Source of the DNA: Mikania micrantha
Lineage: Eukaryota > Streptophyta > Magnoliopsida > Asterales > Asteraceae
Assembly: GCA_009363875.1 (NCBI GenBank)
Contig: CM018687.1
Span: forward strand, 15,066,963 to 15,130,962
Direction of reading: 5' to 3'
DNA: 64,000 bases
Shown: positions 55,166 to 64,000 of the stretch, piece by piece
How positions within the stretch are numbered: position 1 is the first letter of the stretch
Layout of the letters: each line of letters opens with the position of its first letter
Program-made: the position numbers and the translations under genes
The notes under the pieces: model-generated
The model's input: the letters and a program-made list of their open reading frames with translations, nothing else
Told to the model about the DNA's origin: nothing
Database searches by the model: none

Positions 55166-55502
55166 CCGAAGATTTGACCCGCCAAAACCAACCGCCAATA
55201 ACTGCCTTGCGGTTGGTTGGTGTTTAACAGAAAAACGAATTAACAGATGAAGATCAATCAATCAATCGAAATTCGTATCAAAATTCTCTTCATTGAATTA
55301 TCCCAAGATCAAATTTCTTGAACTCGAAATGGTAGAAATATTAATTTCGGACAGTGATTTCATATACGATGCGATAGATTTCCAGACGTTTATTAACGAA
55401 TTTTTCCAACACATTTTTACACAGATATTAATTAAAAATAAATATCCAAATTTTATTTATAAATTTGTGCTGTAAAATGAAGTAATGTTATAGTAAAATA
55501 TA

Positions 55503-55864
55503 GAGTAAATTACACTTTAGTCCTTAATTTTACACAAAATTTCAAAGATAGTTCTTTATGTTTTAAAATATCAAAATCAGTCCTTTAAGTTTTCAAAGGT
55601 TACAAACTCGGTTTTTTTTCTGTTAACTCCGTTAAGTACTAACAAAATAGGGACATAAATATAAAAAAAATCATAAAGTAATTGAGTAAATTTTACTTTT
55701 GTTCCTTTATATTATTCTGTTAGTATTTAACAAAGTTAATAAGAAAAGACCGAGTTTGGAACATTTGAAAACTTAAAGAACTGATTTTGACATTTGGAAA
55801 CATAAAGGACTATCTCTCAAATTTTGTGTAAATATATATAAAGGACCAAAAGTTCAATTTACTC
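55503..55864. mobile_element. MITE with GAGTAAATT ends, largely palindromic
   Basis: Starts GAGTAAATTACACTTTAGTC and ends AAAGTTCAATTTACTC. Inner blocks such as ACTCGG ... CCGAGT and GTTAGTA ... TACTAAC are also inverted. About 362 bp, non-coding. Confidence 0.7.
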
Positions 55865-56936
55865 TAAAAAAATATTTATGCTTTAAATTTGAACAAGTGA
55901 GATAGAACCCGCGCTTCGCAGCGGGACGTAGATTGATTTTGTGATAAACGTTAGTATATAAAGGTTTTACATTAAAAGGTAAGACTCTATAACTTTTAAA
56001 GAGTAAATTACATAAAAGAGATTATAGTGTAGATTAACAAATGCTTTTACATATCATCCATATTGTTATCTTGTTAAAACACGTAAGTGAGGCTAAAAAT
56101 TCCTACTCTATGAAGTAAAGCAAATTTTCATAATAATCGGATATCATATAATATAATGAATTATTACTTTTAGATCTTGATCCAATAAACATTAGATTAC
56201 AACCTGAGCATTAAAGAAAGAAGATTAGAATTCCAGAGGTAGAATTTTGTAATCTAAACTATCGCTAACAGTAACGATAGTAATGGAATGGATGTGCTAT
56301 CTAACAACATGAGAAGGTCGTATTTCATAATATGAATTGAGGAATTGCTATTACAATCTTCATTTAACTTTTTAATTGGTTGAATGTTAGATCAAAATAA
56401 TCAATTTGCTTTTCCATTTTCTAAAAAAAAGGCCAGAGAGTATAATTGTATTCTGAGGGGGTTTTCCTTTTTGTTTTTTTTTTTCATTACGGCTATCATT
56501 ACTCTAGATAATTTATTTTCTAATAAAAAAGATTATAACATTATTATTTTTGAATGTACAAAAAAAAGAATTGGTTTAACATTAGACTAAAATCATAAAT
56601 AAAAAGAGGTTTACATTAAAGTAGAAGATTAAGCCGAGCACACATGTCAAAAACCTTTGCATCTGATTATAGATAGGATGAAGCTGCTAAGTTGAAGGAT
56701 TTAATGAAGAAAGGGGATCCAATAAATCAATTCGACTCATATTGTGTTGGTGGTTATTATGTATTAACATGAACTTGAAAGTTTGAACCTGCAAATGAAA
56801 TAATAACAAAAGAGATGGTAAACCCAAATACATCCAACAAAATAGAATTACAAACCAAAATCATCGAACCAAAAAGTTTCTAGAAAGAATCTGAACCACA
56901 TTCTAACAAAAGTACTTGCATCCAAGATCAATGATT
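55865..56936 (+). other. AT-rich spacer, no gene recognised
   Basis: No motif-bearing frame on either strand. Confidence 0.4.
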
Positions 56937-57325
56937 CTAAGTTGTCTTGGTTTTTAGATGCTTCTTCTTCGTTGATTTCCTCGAAAGCACATTCTTCATT
57001 CCAATAAAAAACAAAAGTGCACCAAGCAATGCAACGTTTCTGTAACAGACACCGTTGGAATCACCAACCAAATCCCAAACAACATCCAACTTTTTAAATC
57101 ACCTCCAAATATCAAAATTACCAAGAAAATAAATCTCCAATATAGAAATTATAAGTGGGATTTATGCATGCAATCGGAAATCAATCCTAAAATCAATAGA
57201 TATTTACCTCTGTCGGGAAAACACCATGGTTGGAATCGCCCATGTCCACTGTAATCGCCGGCTTTAGAGTGAAAGAAACTTAGCTGACGCCATGACTTGG
57301 CAAGAACCTTTGTCGCCGTTGTCAT
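56937..57325 (-). pseudogene. Possible small membrane-protein gene or its remnant
   Basis: On the minus strand ATG 57325 opens MTTATKVLAKSWRQLSFFHS, ending at a good donor GACAGAG/GTAAAT (57208/57207). Further on, after AAAAAG, a frame reads LDVVWDLVGDSNGVCYRN, then ALLGALLFFIGMKNVL (a likely membrane helix) and a basic tail RKSTKKKHLKTKTT, stop at 56937. The two pieces look like exons, but with the visible acceptor the phases do not match, so either the splice site is elsewhere or the gene is broken. The product is not recognised. Confidence 0.35.
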
Positions 57326-57647
57326 CTGTAATCGAGTAAAACACTAGCCATTGTAAGCAGTACAACCATCATCTTCGTTGTTACTGTTGTGAGGAATAAA
57401 GAGAGAGGATGAACGTGAGGGTCGGTGAGTACGTGGTGCGCCGGAGAAATCATACTGCTACTGTCGGAGCCTCACCAGTGACCCATATTCCATTTCTCTC
57501 TTTTTGTCTTTCGTACACACACATGTGAAATATGGAAAATGAAAGAGAAAGCAGAGATTGATAGAAAAGTTGTATCCTATGCATTTTGTGCTGTAACAAA
57601 TGAATAGTGAATTGTACTCACAGTAAATTGTTGGTTTTAATATAGGG

Positions 57648-58773
57648 AAAATTCCATAAATGCTCGCAGTCACCCAAAATTTCCCAAAATGACCACATTT
57701 GGTCAAATGACCACTCCCTATGCAGTCTTAGCGCCTGTTCCCGTAGTCCCCTACTCGCGCATACCCATCCAGTAGGAGTATGCCACGTGTTCTATGTGGT
57801 CGCCCACGCCTGGATAGGGCCACACTCGACTATACTGTTTCAAAATATGTCATAGGCGCCGGTCCCACACCTGCTACCCTGTCACGGGCGTCCGCCTGTT
57901 CATGGTATTTTTTTGCGAGCGTCTTTTTTACGAACGTCTGAACCAATCACAGTCGTCCGAACCTCCTATAAAGTCGTCCAAACCTAATAAACAGGCGTTT
58001 CAATATTTTTTTAAAACCCAATGGCATCCGACTGTACTATGCAAGCGTCCGCCTGCAAGGAACAGGCTTTCGCCTGTTTTGTTAAGTCATCCGCCCACAA
58101 TTGGAAGAGTCGTCCGCCTTCATGGAAAAGTCATCCGCCTGTTTCGAATTTTAATTTCAAATTTGTTGATTTTAATTTCGAATTTTAATTTCAAATGGCG
58201 TCCGACTGTACTATGCAGGCGTCCGCCTGCACTTGGAAGAGTCGTCCCCCTTCATGGAAAAGTCGTCCATCTGTTTCGAATTTTAATTTCAAATTTGTTG
58301 ATGTTAAATACCACCATTTACACACCGACCCAAATCTTTATCATTAAACCAGGCTACATACAAAAATTTTGAAAGGGATGGAGTCTACGGTAATAGTTTG
58401 TACCGGTGGGAACCGGGAAGATAATAACGGTGTCTATGAATACTTGCCTGTTGATTGTGTTCGACATGCTTTATTTATTTCTTCTATGATCGGTTACGAA
58501 GAACTTATAGTGCTAATTTGTAATCGTTTTGATATTTTACAAATAGCTCGTTTATCTTATAAATTTTCAACATACGCATATCCTGTTGACATATTTGATG
58601 ACAACGATATGCCAGTTTTTAAGAAAATTATTGAAAAAAATCCCAATGAAGTGTGTTATATGTACGTCGTTGACGATGGTAGAGCCGGTCAACATCGTGT
58701 TAGAAAAAATTCATCTCATGGATCTAATTTAAAAAAAAGATGTTATTCCCTACTTAAACATCCCTGCTTTTAA
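57648..58773 (+). mobile_element. 5' end of a MULE-like transposon
   Basis: Starts GGGAAAATTCCATAAATGC and CCCAAAATTTCCCAAAATG, like Mutator-like terminal repeats. A GTCCGCCTG-rich leader follows with a 174-bp imperfect tandem duplication (58021 and 58195), then an open frame. The right side is cut by an antisense gypsy fragment. The terminal repeat partner and 9-bp duplication are not in view. Confidence 0.45.
58369..58773 (+). pseudogene. Possible MULE transposase N-terminal fragment
   Basis: A 134-codon frame containing MESTVIVCTGGN, then NGVYEYLPVDCVRHALFISS, GYEELIVLICNRFDILQIAR, LSYKF and PVFKKIIEKNPNEVCYMYVV. The pattern of YEY, YEEL, LSYK and LYV-like blocks resembles the N-terminal region of plant MULE transposases as recalled. 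No zinc finger or catalytic core is present because the frame ends at the adjoining gypsy sequence. The alternative is an unknown host gene fragment. Confidence 0.4.
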
Positions 58774-59585
58774 TTCTAATGATTTTATGGACTGCTGGAG
58801 TCGTGGCAACTCTGTGCTCCTCGAGATGCTCGTGGCAGCTCTGTGCTCCTCGAGATGCTCGTGACAGCTCTGTGCTCCTCGAGATGCTCCATCCGAGTAC
58901 GCATCTGGTTCATCACCTCAGCCATCTCCTCCTGCTGACGGATGGCTCATTGGGTAATCTCAACCAGTCTATCATGCATCTGGTTCATCTCCTCAGCCAT
59001 CTCCTCCTGCTGACAGATGGCTCGTTGGGTAATCTCAACCAGTCTATCATGCATCCGGTCCGTATAGGTTAGCACCTCCCGTAGATACTCGACCTGCTGT
59101 CGAAGATGTTGTTGGTCGTGAGGACATCCTACATATGCCGGATCGCCCGATCCGACTTGGAAACATGGGCCGCAAAGGCCTGCTCCAACGAAAAGTCAAT
59201 GCTGGTAGTCGGTGATCCCTGGGTGTGTCCCCGAGTGACATAGGAAGTAGTGCTCTCTCCTCCTTGACCCAATGATGGATCGTGATGGGATACCAATCCT
59301 AGGCTCTAGTGTTGCTCGTCGAGCGAGCATGTGAAGTCTCCTGGAATAGTATCCGGTAGTGGAAGCATACGACGCATCCTCGGTCCTCCTCCGTCATGTC
59401 GTCCTCAGCTGGCCGCTTGCCCAAATTTCGCTCTTGGTTTTTTGTCCATCCTTTAATCTTGGTTTGATAAGTAACATATAACAATCATAAAAGTATCATT
59501 GTACAATGACTAAGTGTAGTGTCTAGTGTTGAGCAATGGCTATAGTCTAAATTTACTACATGCAAACCTAGTTCTCTATAACCAA
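58774..59585 (-). pseudogene. Antisense gypsy gag N-terminal fragment with coiled-coil repeats
   Basis: Lies just inside the primer binding site of an antisense element. The minus strand reads DQQHLRQQVEYLREVLTYTD, then two copies of RMHDRLVEITQ...QQEEMAEEMN (a 75-bp repeat, 58902-59051), then MRTRMEHLEEHRA. A stop (TGA) in the second copy and a frameshift upstream break it. A 29-bp repeat follows (58800-58890). Gag N-terminal coiled coils are common in chromoviruses, but no gag core is seen, so the family is inferred from the PBS and LTR. Confidence 0.55.
58800..59051 (-). repeat. Two tandem repeats in gag: 29 bp x3 and 75 bp x2
   Basis: The 75-bp unit (58902 and 58977) keeps frame and repeats a heptad-rich peptide. 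The 29-bp unit with GAGCATCTCGAGGAGCACAG (58800-58890) is not a multiple of three, so it shifts frame in each copy. Confidence 0.85.
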
Positions 59586-59598
59586 GGCTCTGATACCA
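59586..59598 (-). other. Primer binding site (tRNA-iMet) of the antisense gypsy element
   Basis: The plus strand GGCTCTGATACCA is the reverse complement of TGGTATCAGAGCC, three bases from the LTR end at 59602. Confidence 0.85.
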
Positions 59599-59601
59599 GT
59601 C

Positions 59602-60600
59602 TGTCACACCCCCAAATTTCCACGTGCGGTGTCAGACCGCTGAGTGTGACGTGGCCAGAATCACAGCTCTCAGTCATATAGAACGACTCTATACGCGTTT
59701 GAACATACGTTCGAAATAGCAACATTAATCCAACTGATTAATTATACATGTAGCAGAAATAGTATATGTCTAATGCAGCAGAAAAATAAGTTGTTTATAA
59801 TGCATCGGAAAGTAAAACGACAGACACTACATTATTTAATACTTATCATAAAATGAAAAGTGTTTGTTCAATAAACATGATATGAATGCAAGCTTAGTCT
59901 TGTGCTTGTTTCCCTAAGTGTATCCTTATCCATAAGCAGCTAGTTACCTGAGAATACATGTAAAGAAAAAGTGTCAACAGATAGGTTGGTGAGTTCACAG
60001 TTTTTGATATCAGTACATAAGTATATAAAAATGTTTGTCACGTGTCATTATGTTTATCATATGTTTGTTCCGAGCCATAGGCTCCAAGTGTCAGTTGCGT
60101 CTCTACCGAACTAAACTTGTTTGCTCTAGCCTCCGCCATGCCTATCGTAGGGACATGGACGATGGGTTGAGATTACACGCATCCTGACATCGGGTCAGAG
60201 TTGGCGTCGCGTGGGGTTCGTCACGCCCAATAGTACTATTTAAACTCACCTTCTTGTGAATACATTAACGGTAAGACTGTGCGAGGTCTTTGTTACAATA
60301 CAACACTTAAATGTTTGTCCAATAAACCATCATACACAATATGTTCGTACAAGTAATAATGTTTGACTCAACACATTTATTTTCCCCCTAGTTTGAAAGT
60401 TTGTAAAAGAGTTTGAAATAGGGGCCGTAAACTCACCTTATTGATAGTAGATAATGCGTAAGCTCCTGAGCTTCGGGTGAATCGGTCACCGGTTACCTAT
60501 ATCGTATGGCTTATGTAAGTTTGTTTTCGTGATTGTGTTCGTGTCCGTATTCGTGTTTGTGTTCGTGTTCGTGTTCGTGCTCAACAACCCTCGGTTGTTA
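59602..60600 (-). mobile_element. 5' LTR of the antisense gypsy element (outer end unresolved)
   Basis: Inner end TGTCACACCCCC beside the primer site. GTTGGTGAGTTCAC at about 59985 is shared with the other gypsy LTRs in the window. A GTGTTC hexamer array (60524-60582) lies inside. AT-rich DNA with repeated AAACACGTAAGTC words continues to about 60.9 kb, so the LTR likely extends further, but I could not place its outer end. Confidence 0.7.
60524..60582 (+). repeat. GTGTTC hexamer array
   Basis: Eight or nine units of GTGTTC or near variants (GTGTCC, GTATTC, GTGTTT) in a row inside the gypsy LTR. Confidence 0.75.
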
Positions 60601-61679
60601 TGTTTGTTCATGTTTGACCATGCTTGTCTGTGTTTGGCCATGTTTGACCGTCTCAAAGTCAACGACCCGTTGGTGAACCGTGTGCTTGTTAAAGTTTGTA
60701 TTAGGTTCGTTATTGTTCACGTATCGCAGTAAAACACGTAAGTCACGTTAATGGACAACTTACTATTTATAGTAATTTTCCATTTTTAGCAAGTTTCAAA
60801 CAGTTCACGTTTTAATAATTTTAGCATGCTCATTATTCCTAGGTGATCATGTTAAAACTTAGCACGTTGTTACATACGATCAATTAAACACGTAAGTCCA
60901 TTTTTAGAAATTAAAGTTTCTAAAAATAGGAAGTTTCTATATTCAATAGTTTTAGCAACAAAAATTGCCCAACAACTTCACATAATCACATAATATTATA
61001 TTTTAAGCTATTTAAAATCAACAAGACTTTACCGGTGTTCCTAATTTATGAAATCCCGCTCCAAAGTTACTAATAATAGTAAGTTTGCATATAATCAAAT
61101 TTTAACAGAATCAAATCACATAAACTTGTTTATAACATTACTAACATTATTTATAAACCTCATTACAACCTAAAAGCATTCGTGAAGTGCTTCTTTAGGA
61201 GTTAAACTTTTTGCATATGGTTTATCACAAAAGTTTCTATTTATAGAAACATGCATCAAATATAATTTAAAAAAGTTTATTACATACTCTTTTTTTTTAA
61301 ATCAAATTGTTTTGAAAATAATCAATATTTTAATTTGTCATTAACTATTTTTTCTTAAAAACAATTTTTTTTTGTCAGAAAAATAAAATATGAACTAGAT
61401 TTTTTAAACAACATGATTTTTATAAATAAATGAATTTTTTGAAATGAAATGTTTAAAAGTAATTTATTTAAAAACCAAAAGTTATAGAAATGATAATAAA
61501 AGTTATGTTTTAGATCTTGTATGTTTAATGGTATATTTAAATTAGATTCTTTAACTTTAATAATTACAAAAATGCTACATTATCTTCTAATTTTAAATAG
61601 TTAATTTTTAACATAAAACTAACTTATGTTTTCAATGTTAATTTGTTTAAGATCTCAAGGGCACCAAAGTCAATACTAG
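60601..61679 (+). other. AT-rich spacer or LTR continuation, no gene
   Basis: No coding motif. Poly(T) and poly(A) runs from 61290. Confidence 0.4.
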
Positions 61680-61682
61680 TTT

Positions 61683-61960
61683 CTTTTTTCTTCTAATTAC
61701 TGTTGCGGTTGCTGTTGTTGTTGCTGGGCTAAACCATTCATCCTTCATCCACCGATCACCAAATCGGCTTAGCCAAGACCAAATCCACTTTCTTTTAGAG
61801 TGATTAGCTTTGTCATGCCTTGTTGCTCTGCCCCTAGCCTTTTCTTAGCTTCATAGTCTCATTCTTCCATCATCTTCCACTTGAGGTTCCTTTATAGATT
61901 CCTCATATCCTAGAGGTGAGCTTTCTTGGCTTCACTCTAGAGTCCAGGGGATGTCGAAGA
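61683..61960 (-). pseudogene. Decayed gene fragment with glutamine-rich end
   Basis: Minus-strand reading in one frame: DYEAKKRLGAEQQGMTKL, then ESGFGLG, stop, ADLVIGG, stop, RMNGLAQQQQQQPQQ and a final TAA. The low-complexity end and otherwise protein-like text interrupted by stops suggest a gene remnant. The family is not recognised. Confidence 0.3.
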
Positions 61961-62314
61961 CGGATACGTATGTTTTCCTATTGTTGTCAAAAGTTTTAGT
62001 TACTGTTTATTTCTTAAAAAATTAAATATGTAATTTAATTATTTTATAATTTTTATATTTGTATTTCTAACTATTAAATATTTTGTATTTAATCCGTTAA
62101 CACACAGAATAATAACCATTTTCTGTGAATATGATCAAAGTATGAAACCCTGAGTTTAAAGATGATAAAAATTTGAAAATTAAGAGTAGATTTAGTAAAT
62201 TCAACAAAGATAGTGGGCTTCAAATGTTAATACACTAATCTTCATCACCTTTTAAACATCTCATTTTGCTGAACCCTAGTTCCCTTCAGGTAGATCGAGG
62301 TTGGAGGCGCGTAC

Positions 62315-62322
62315 AAACCCTA
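62315..62322 (+). promoter_or_regulatory. Telo-box upstream of eS8
   Basis: AAACCCTA 28 bp before the ATG, with GAACCCTAG at about 62271 and TGGGCTTC at about 62214 (site II-like). Telo-box plus site II elements are typical of plant ribosomal protein promoters. Function is inferred. Confidence 0.6.
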
Positions 62323-62349
62323 GAGCAGTATCCTCAACAGTCTGCAAAC

Positions 62350-64000
62350 ATGGGTACAATTTCCGATCACCGATCAATATCAATTCGTCGAATTAGATCG
62401 ATTGATGAGTTAGCTTCATCCTTATGACGCCAATTAATGAAAACTTTGATTGTTATGAACTTTTGTTGCAGGTATCTCTCGTGATTCAATGCACAAGAGA
62501 CGTGCCACTGGGGGCAAGAAGAAGGCCTGGAGGAAGAAGCGAAAGTAATTTCCATCTGAACTCGATCTATCGCCTTAATTTTCATATTTGCATATGTTTA
62601 CGGTTTCCGATTGTTTAATTTTTTGCATGATTTAGCATTCAGTTCAGTTTGTTGGTTTGATTTTGTAATTTTCCTCTGCTTGATTGTTTGATTTTCTCGG
62701 TGTTCATCTTAACAGTTGTTTTGATGGCTTATGAAAGATTAGTTTTTTTCTAATAAGATTATCAGTTGAAATTATAGCTCGTAGCTTCCCTTTAGTTTTT
62801 GAATTAACGAATTGTTTTGTTTAACATTATCTTAATAGCTAGTTACTAAAATTTTTACAATCTGTTTTTGTATTCCGTTTAAGTTGTGGAAGACAATTGA
62901 TTCATTCTTTAAGATTACTTGTAGGGGTTTTAATAAAAATTTTGGGCTGAATTGGTAACTATGGTTTTTGGGGATGACAAACCAATCCAGTCTTGTAGTG
63001 TGGGTAAAGCGGATAGGCAGGTTTTACTGGTTTGGTGGTTAGAACCACATTTTTGTTTTATGTTTCAAAAAGTGTTTCCTTAATTTAATTGAATTTGGTT
63101 TAATTAGAGCTAAGTTTCTTGAAAATCTGACTTTTTAAAAATATCCCAAATGGTTCCTGTAGTCTGAGCGTCTTTTCAAGGTAATAGATGCATAACTTTT
63201 ATTTAACAACCATACTCTATAAATCTCACTCGTAGCATGAGTCCATGACTGCTTGTATGATACGAGAAAAAAATATATGAATAATAAAGAATAAATGGCT
63301 GCTTTGTTTCCCATCAAACCTTGGTTTAAAAGCATGAGGTGCTTGAGTGCTTCAAGGCGTTTAGGCCTTAAAAGTCAAGGCGTGAGGCATGGTGAGATAC
63401 TCACGTACGTGAGGTGTTTGCTCTATGTGCATTTAAGTATTCAACAACTTTTTATAAACCATTTATAATCTCTTCATTCATTTGATTGTTTCAAATATCA
63501 ACCTCCTACATACCCATATCTTGACCAGTGTTAGACCATTTTTGTCCCGGTTTTGCATGAGGCGCTGCCTCAAGACGCTGAGGCGTTTTCCTGCGCTCCT
63601 CACACCTTTAGCATGCCTTGGGTACTACTTTCAAAACAAAGCGCCAAACCATGAAAACTGGGATATAAACTATTTGTATCTCAAAACTGTTAAATTGCCG
63701 ACCTGCTTTTGTTTGGGCGGTTTGGGAACACATCTAGGTCCTTGTGGTACAATAATGTGATTAATGACTATTTATAAAGTGACATTCAAATATAACAATT
63801 GCTTATGTTTTGTTGTTTATCTTGATGCCAGAATTTAGTTGCAAACCACAGCATCATGATAGCTATGTTTTTTTTTTCTTCTTAACAAAAGGTATGAGCT
63901 TGGAAGGCAGCCTGCCAACACCAAGATCTCCAGCAATAAGACTGTAAGAAGGGTGAGGGTTAGAGGCGGCAATGTGAAATGGAGGGCCTTGAGGTTGGAT
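62350..64000 (+). CDS. RPS8: Ribosomal protein eS8 (RPS8), 5' part, runs off window
   Basis: Cytosolic 40S subunit protein. Three exons are seen: 62350-62353 (ATGG only), 62472-62544, and 63892 to the window edge. Introns are 118 nt (62354-62471, GT-AG) and 1347 nt (62545-63891, GT-AG). Spliced, it reads MGISRDSMHKRRATGGKKKA, WRKKRKYELGRQPANTKIS and TVRRVRVRGGNVKWRALRLD, the well-conserved N-terminus of eS8. That is 62 residues of about 220, and the rest lies to the right. Phases agree at both joins (G/GT in Gly2, AA/G in a Lys). No damage is seen. The first coding exon has only four bases, so splicing right after the start codon is required. An AGGCG-rich insertion (63340-63650) lies in intron 2. 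Confidence 0.95.
62545..63891 (+). other. eS8 intron 2 with probable repeat insertion
   Basis: Donor AAA/GTAATTTC, acceptor AACAAAAG/GTATG. At 63340-63650 it carries GAGGTGCTTGAG, CAAGGCGTTTAGGCC and GAGGCGCTGCC words in both orientations, unlike the AT-rich remainder, probably a miniature element. No open reading of note. Confidence 0.7.

Noticed and set aside
57902..58372. 156-codon open frame in the MULE leader
   Set aside because: Built from the GTCCGCCTG tandem repeat. The second half repeats the first and no domain is recognisable.

Overview
This is a nuclear window from a flowering plant, almost certainly a eudicot. The signs are a ribosomal protein eS8 gene with plant-type introns and a telo-box, Ty3/gypsy chromoviruses of the Tekay type, Athila-like and Ty1/copia retroelements, hAT and MULE transposons, tRNA-derived SINEs and very AT-rich spacers. 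An Asteraceae genome would fit, but the sequence alone does not prove it. Most of the window is layered mobile DNA. Only two loci look like host genes with good support: a C2 / RWP-RK / PB1 gene at 38.8-41.7 kb (minus strand) and the 5' half of an eS8 gene at the right edge (62.35-64.0 kb, plus strand).

Left part (0-20.3 kb): the pol and 3' LTR of a Tekay-type element (1-4866) sit inside an older antisense gypsy element (4867-5960). Then a Ty1/copia integrase begins at 5.96 kb and resumes at about 18.99 kb. Between these halves lies a hAT transposon that has itself taken in a solo LTR (6378-9488, target duplication GTTGA), an Athila-like gag plus LTR (9757-13078) and a second solo LTR (13097-17197, target duplication AAAAG). 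A decayed copy of the C2 gene (20.29-21.83 kb) follows.

Middle (22-42 kb): hAT fragments, a SINE with 15-bp target duplications, several non-autonomous hAT-type elements with TAGGGGTG-like ends and 8-bp duplications, and a double inverted-repeat structure (28.36-30.10 kb). Then comes a complete, young Ty1/copia element (31346-37838, GATCC duplication, LTRs differing at one of 437 positions) broken by one stop codon and one frameshift. The C2 / RWP-RK / PB1 locus follows. Its first coding segment runs without a stop from a C2 lipid-binding-type domain into half an RWP-RK domain, and a phase-1 intron joins it to the other half plus a PB1 domain. Its amino-terminal 59 codons are out of frame by a 1-bp deletion, as shown by the copy at 20.7 kb.

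Right part (42-64 kb): a third solo LTR (42691-44798, TGTTA duplication), an antisense gypsy fragment, more hAT-type miniature elements, SINEs, a hAT transposase remnant (53.2-54.2 kb), a MULE 5' end (57.65-58.77 kb), an antisense gypsy gag/PBS/LTR (58.77-60.6+ kb), and the eS8 gene.

Family assignments come from motifs read by eye. No database search was run, and identities based on recalled family sequences are marked as such.
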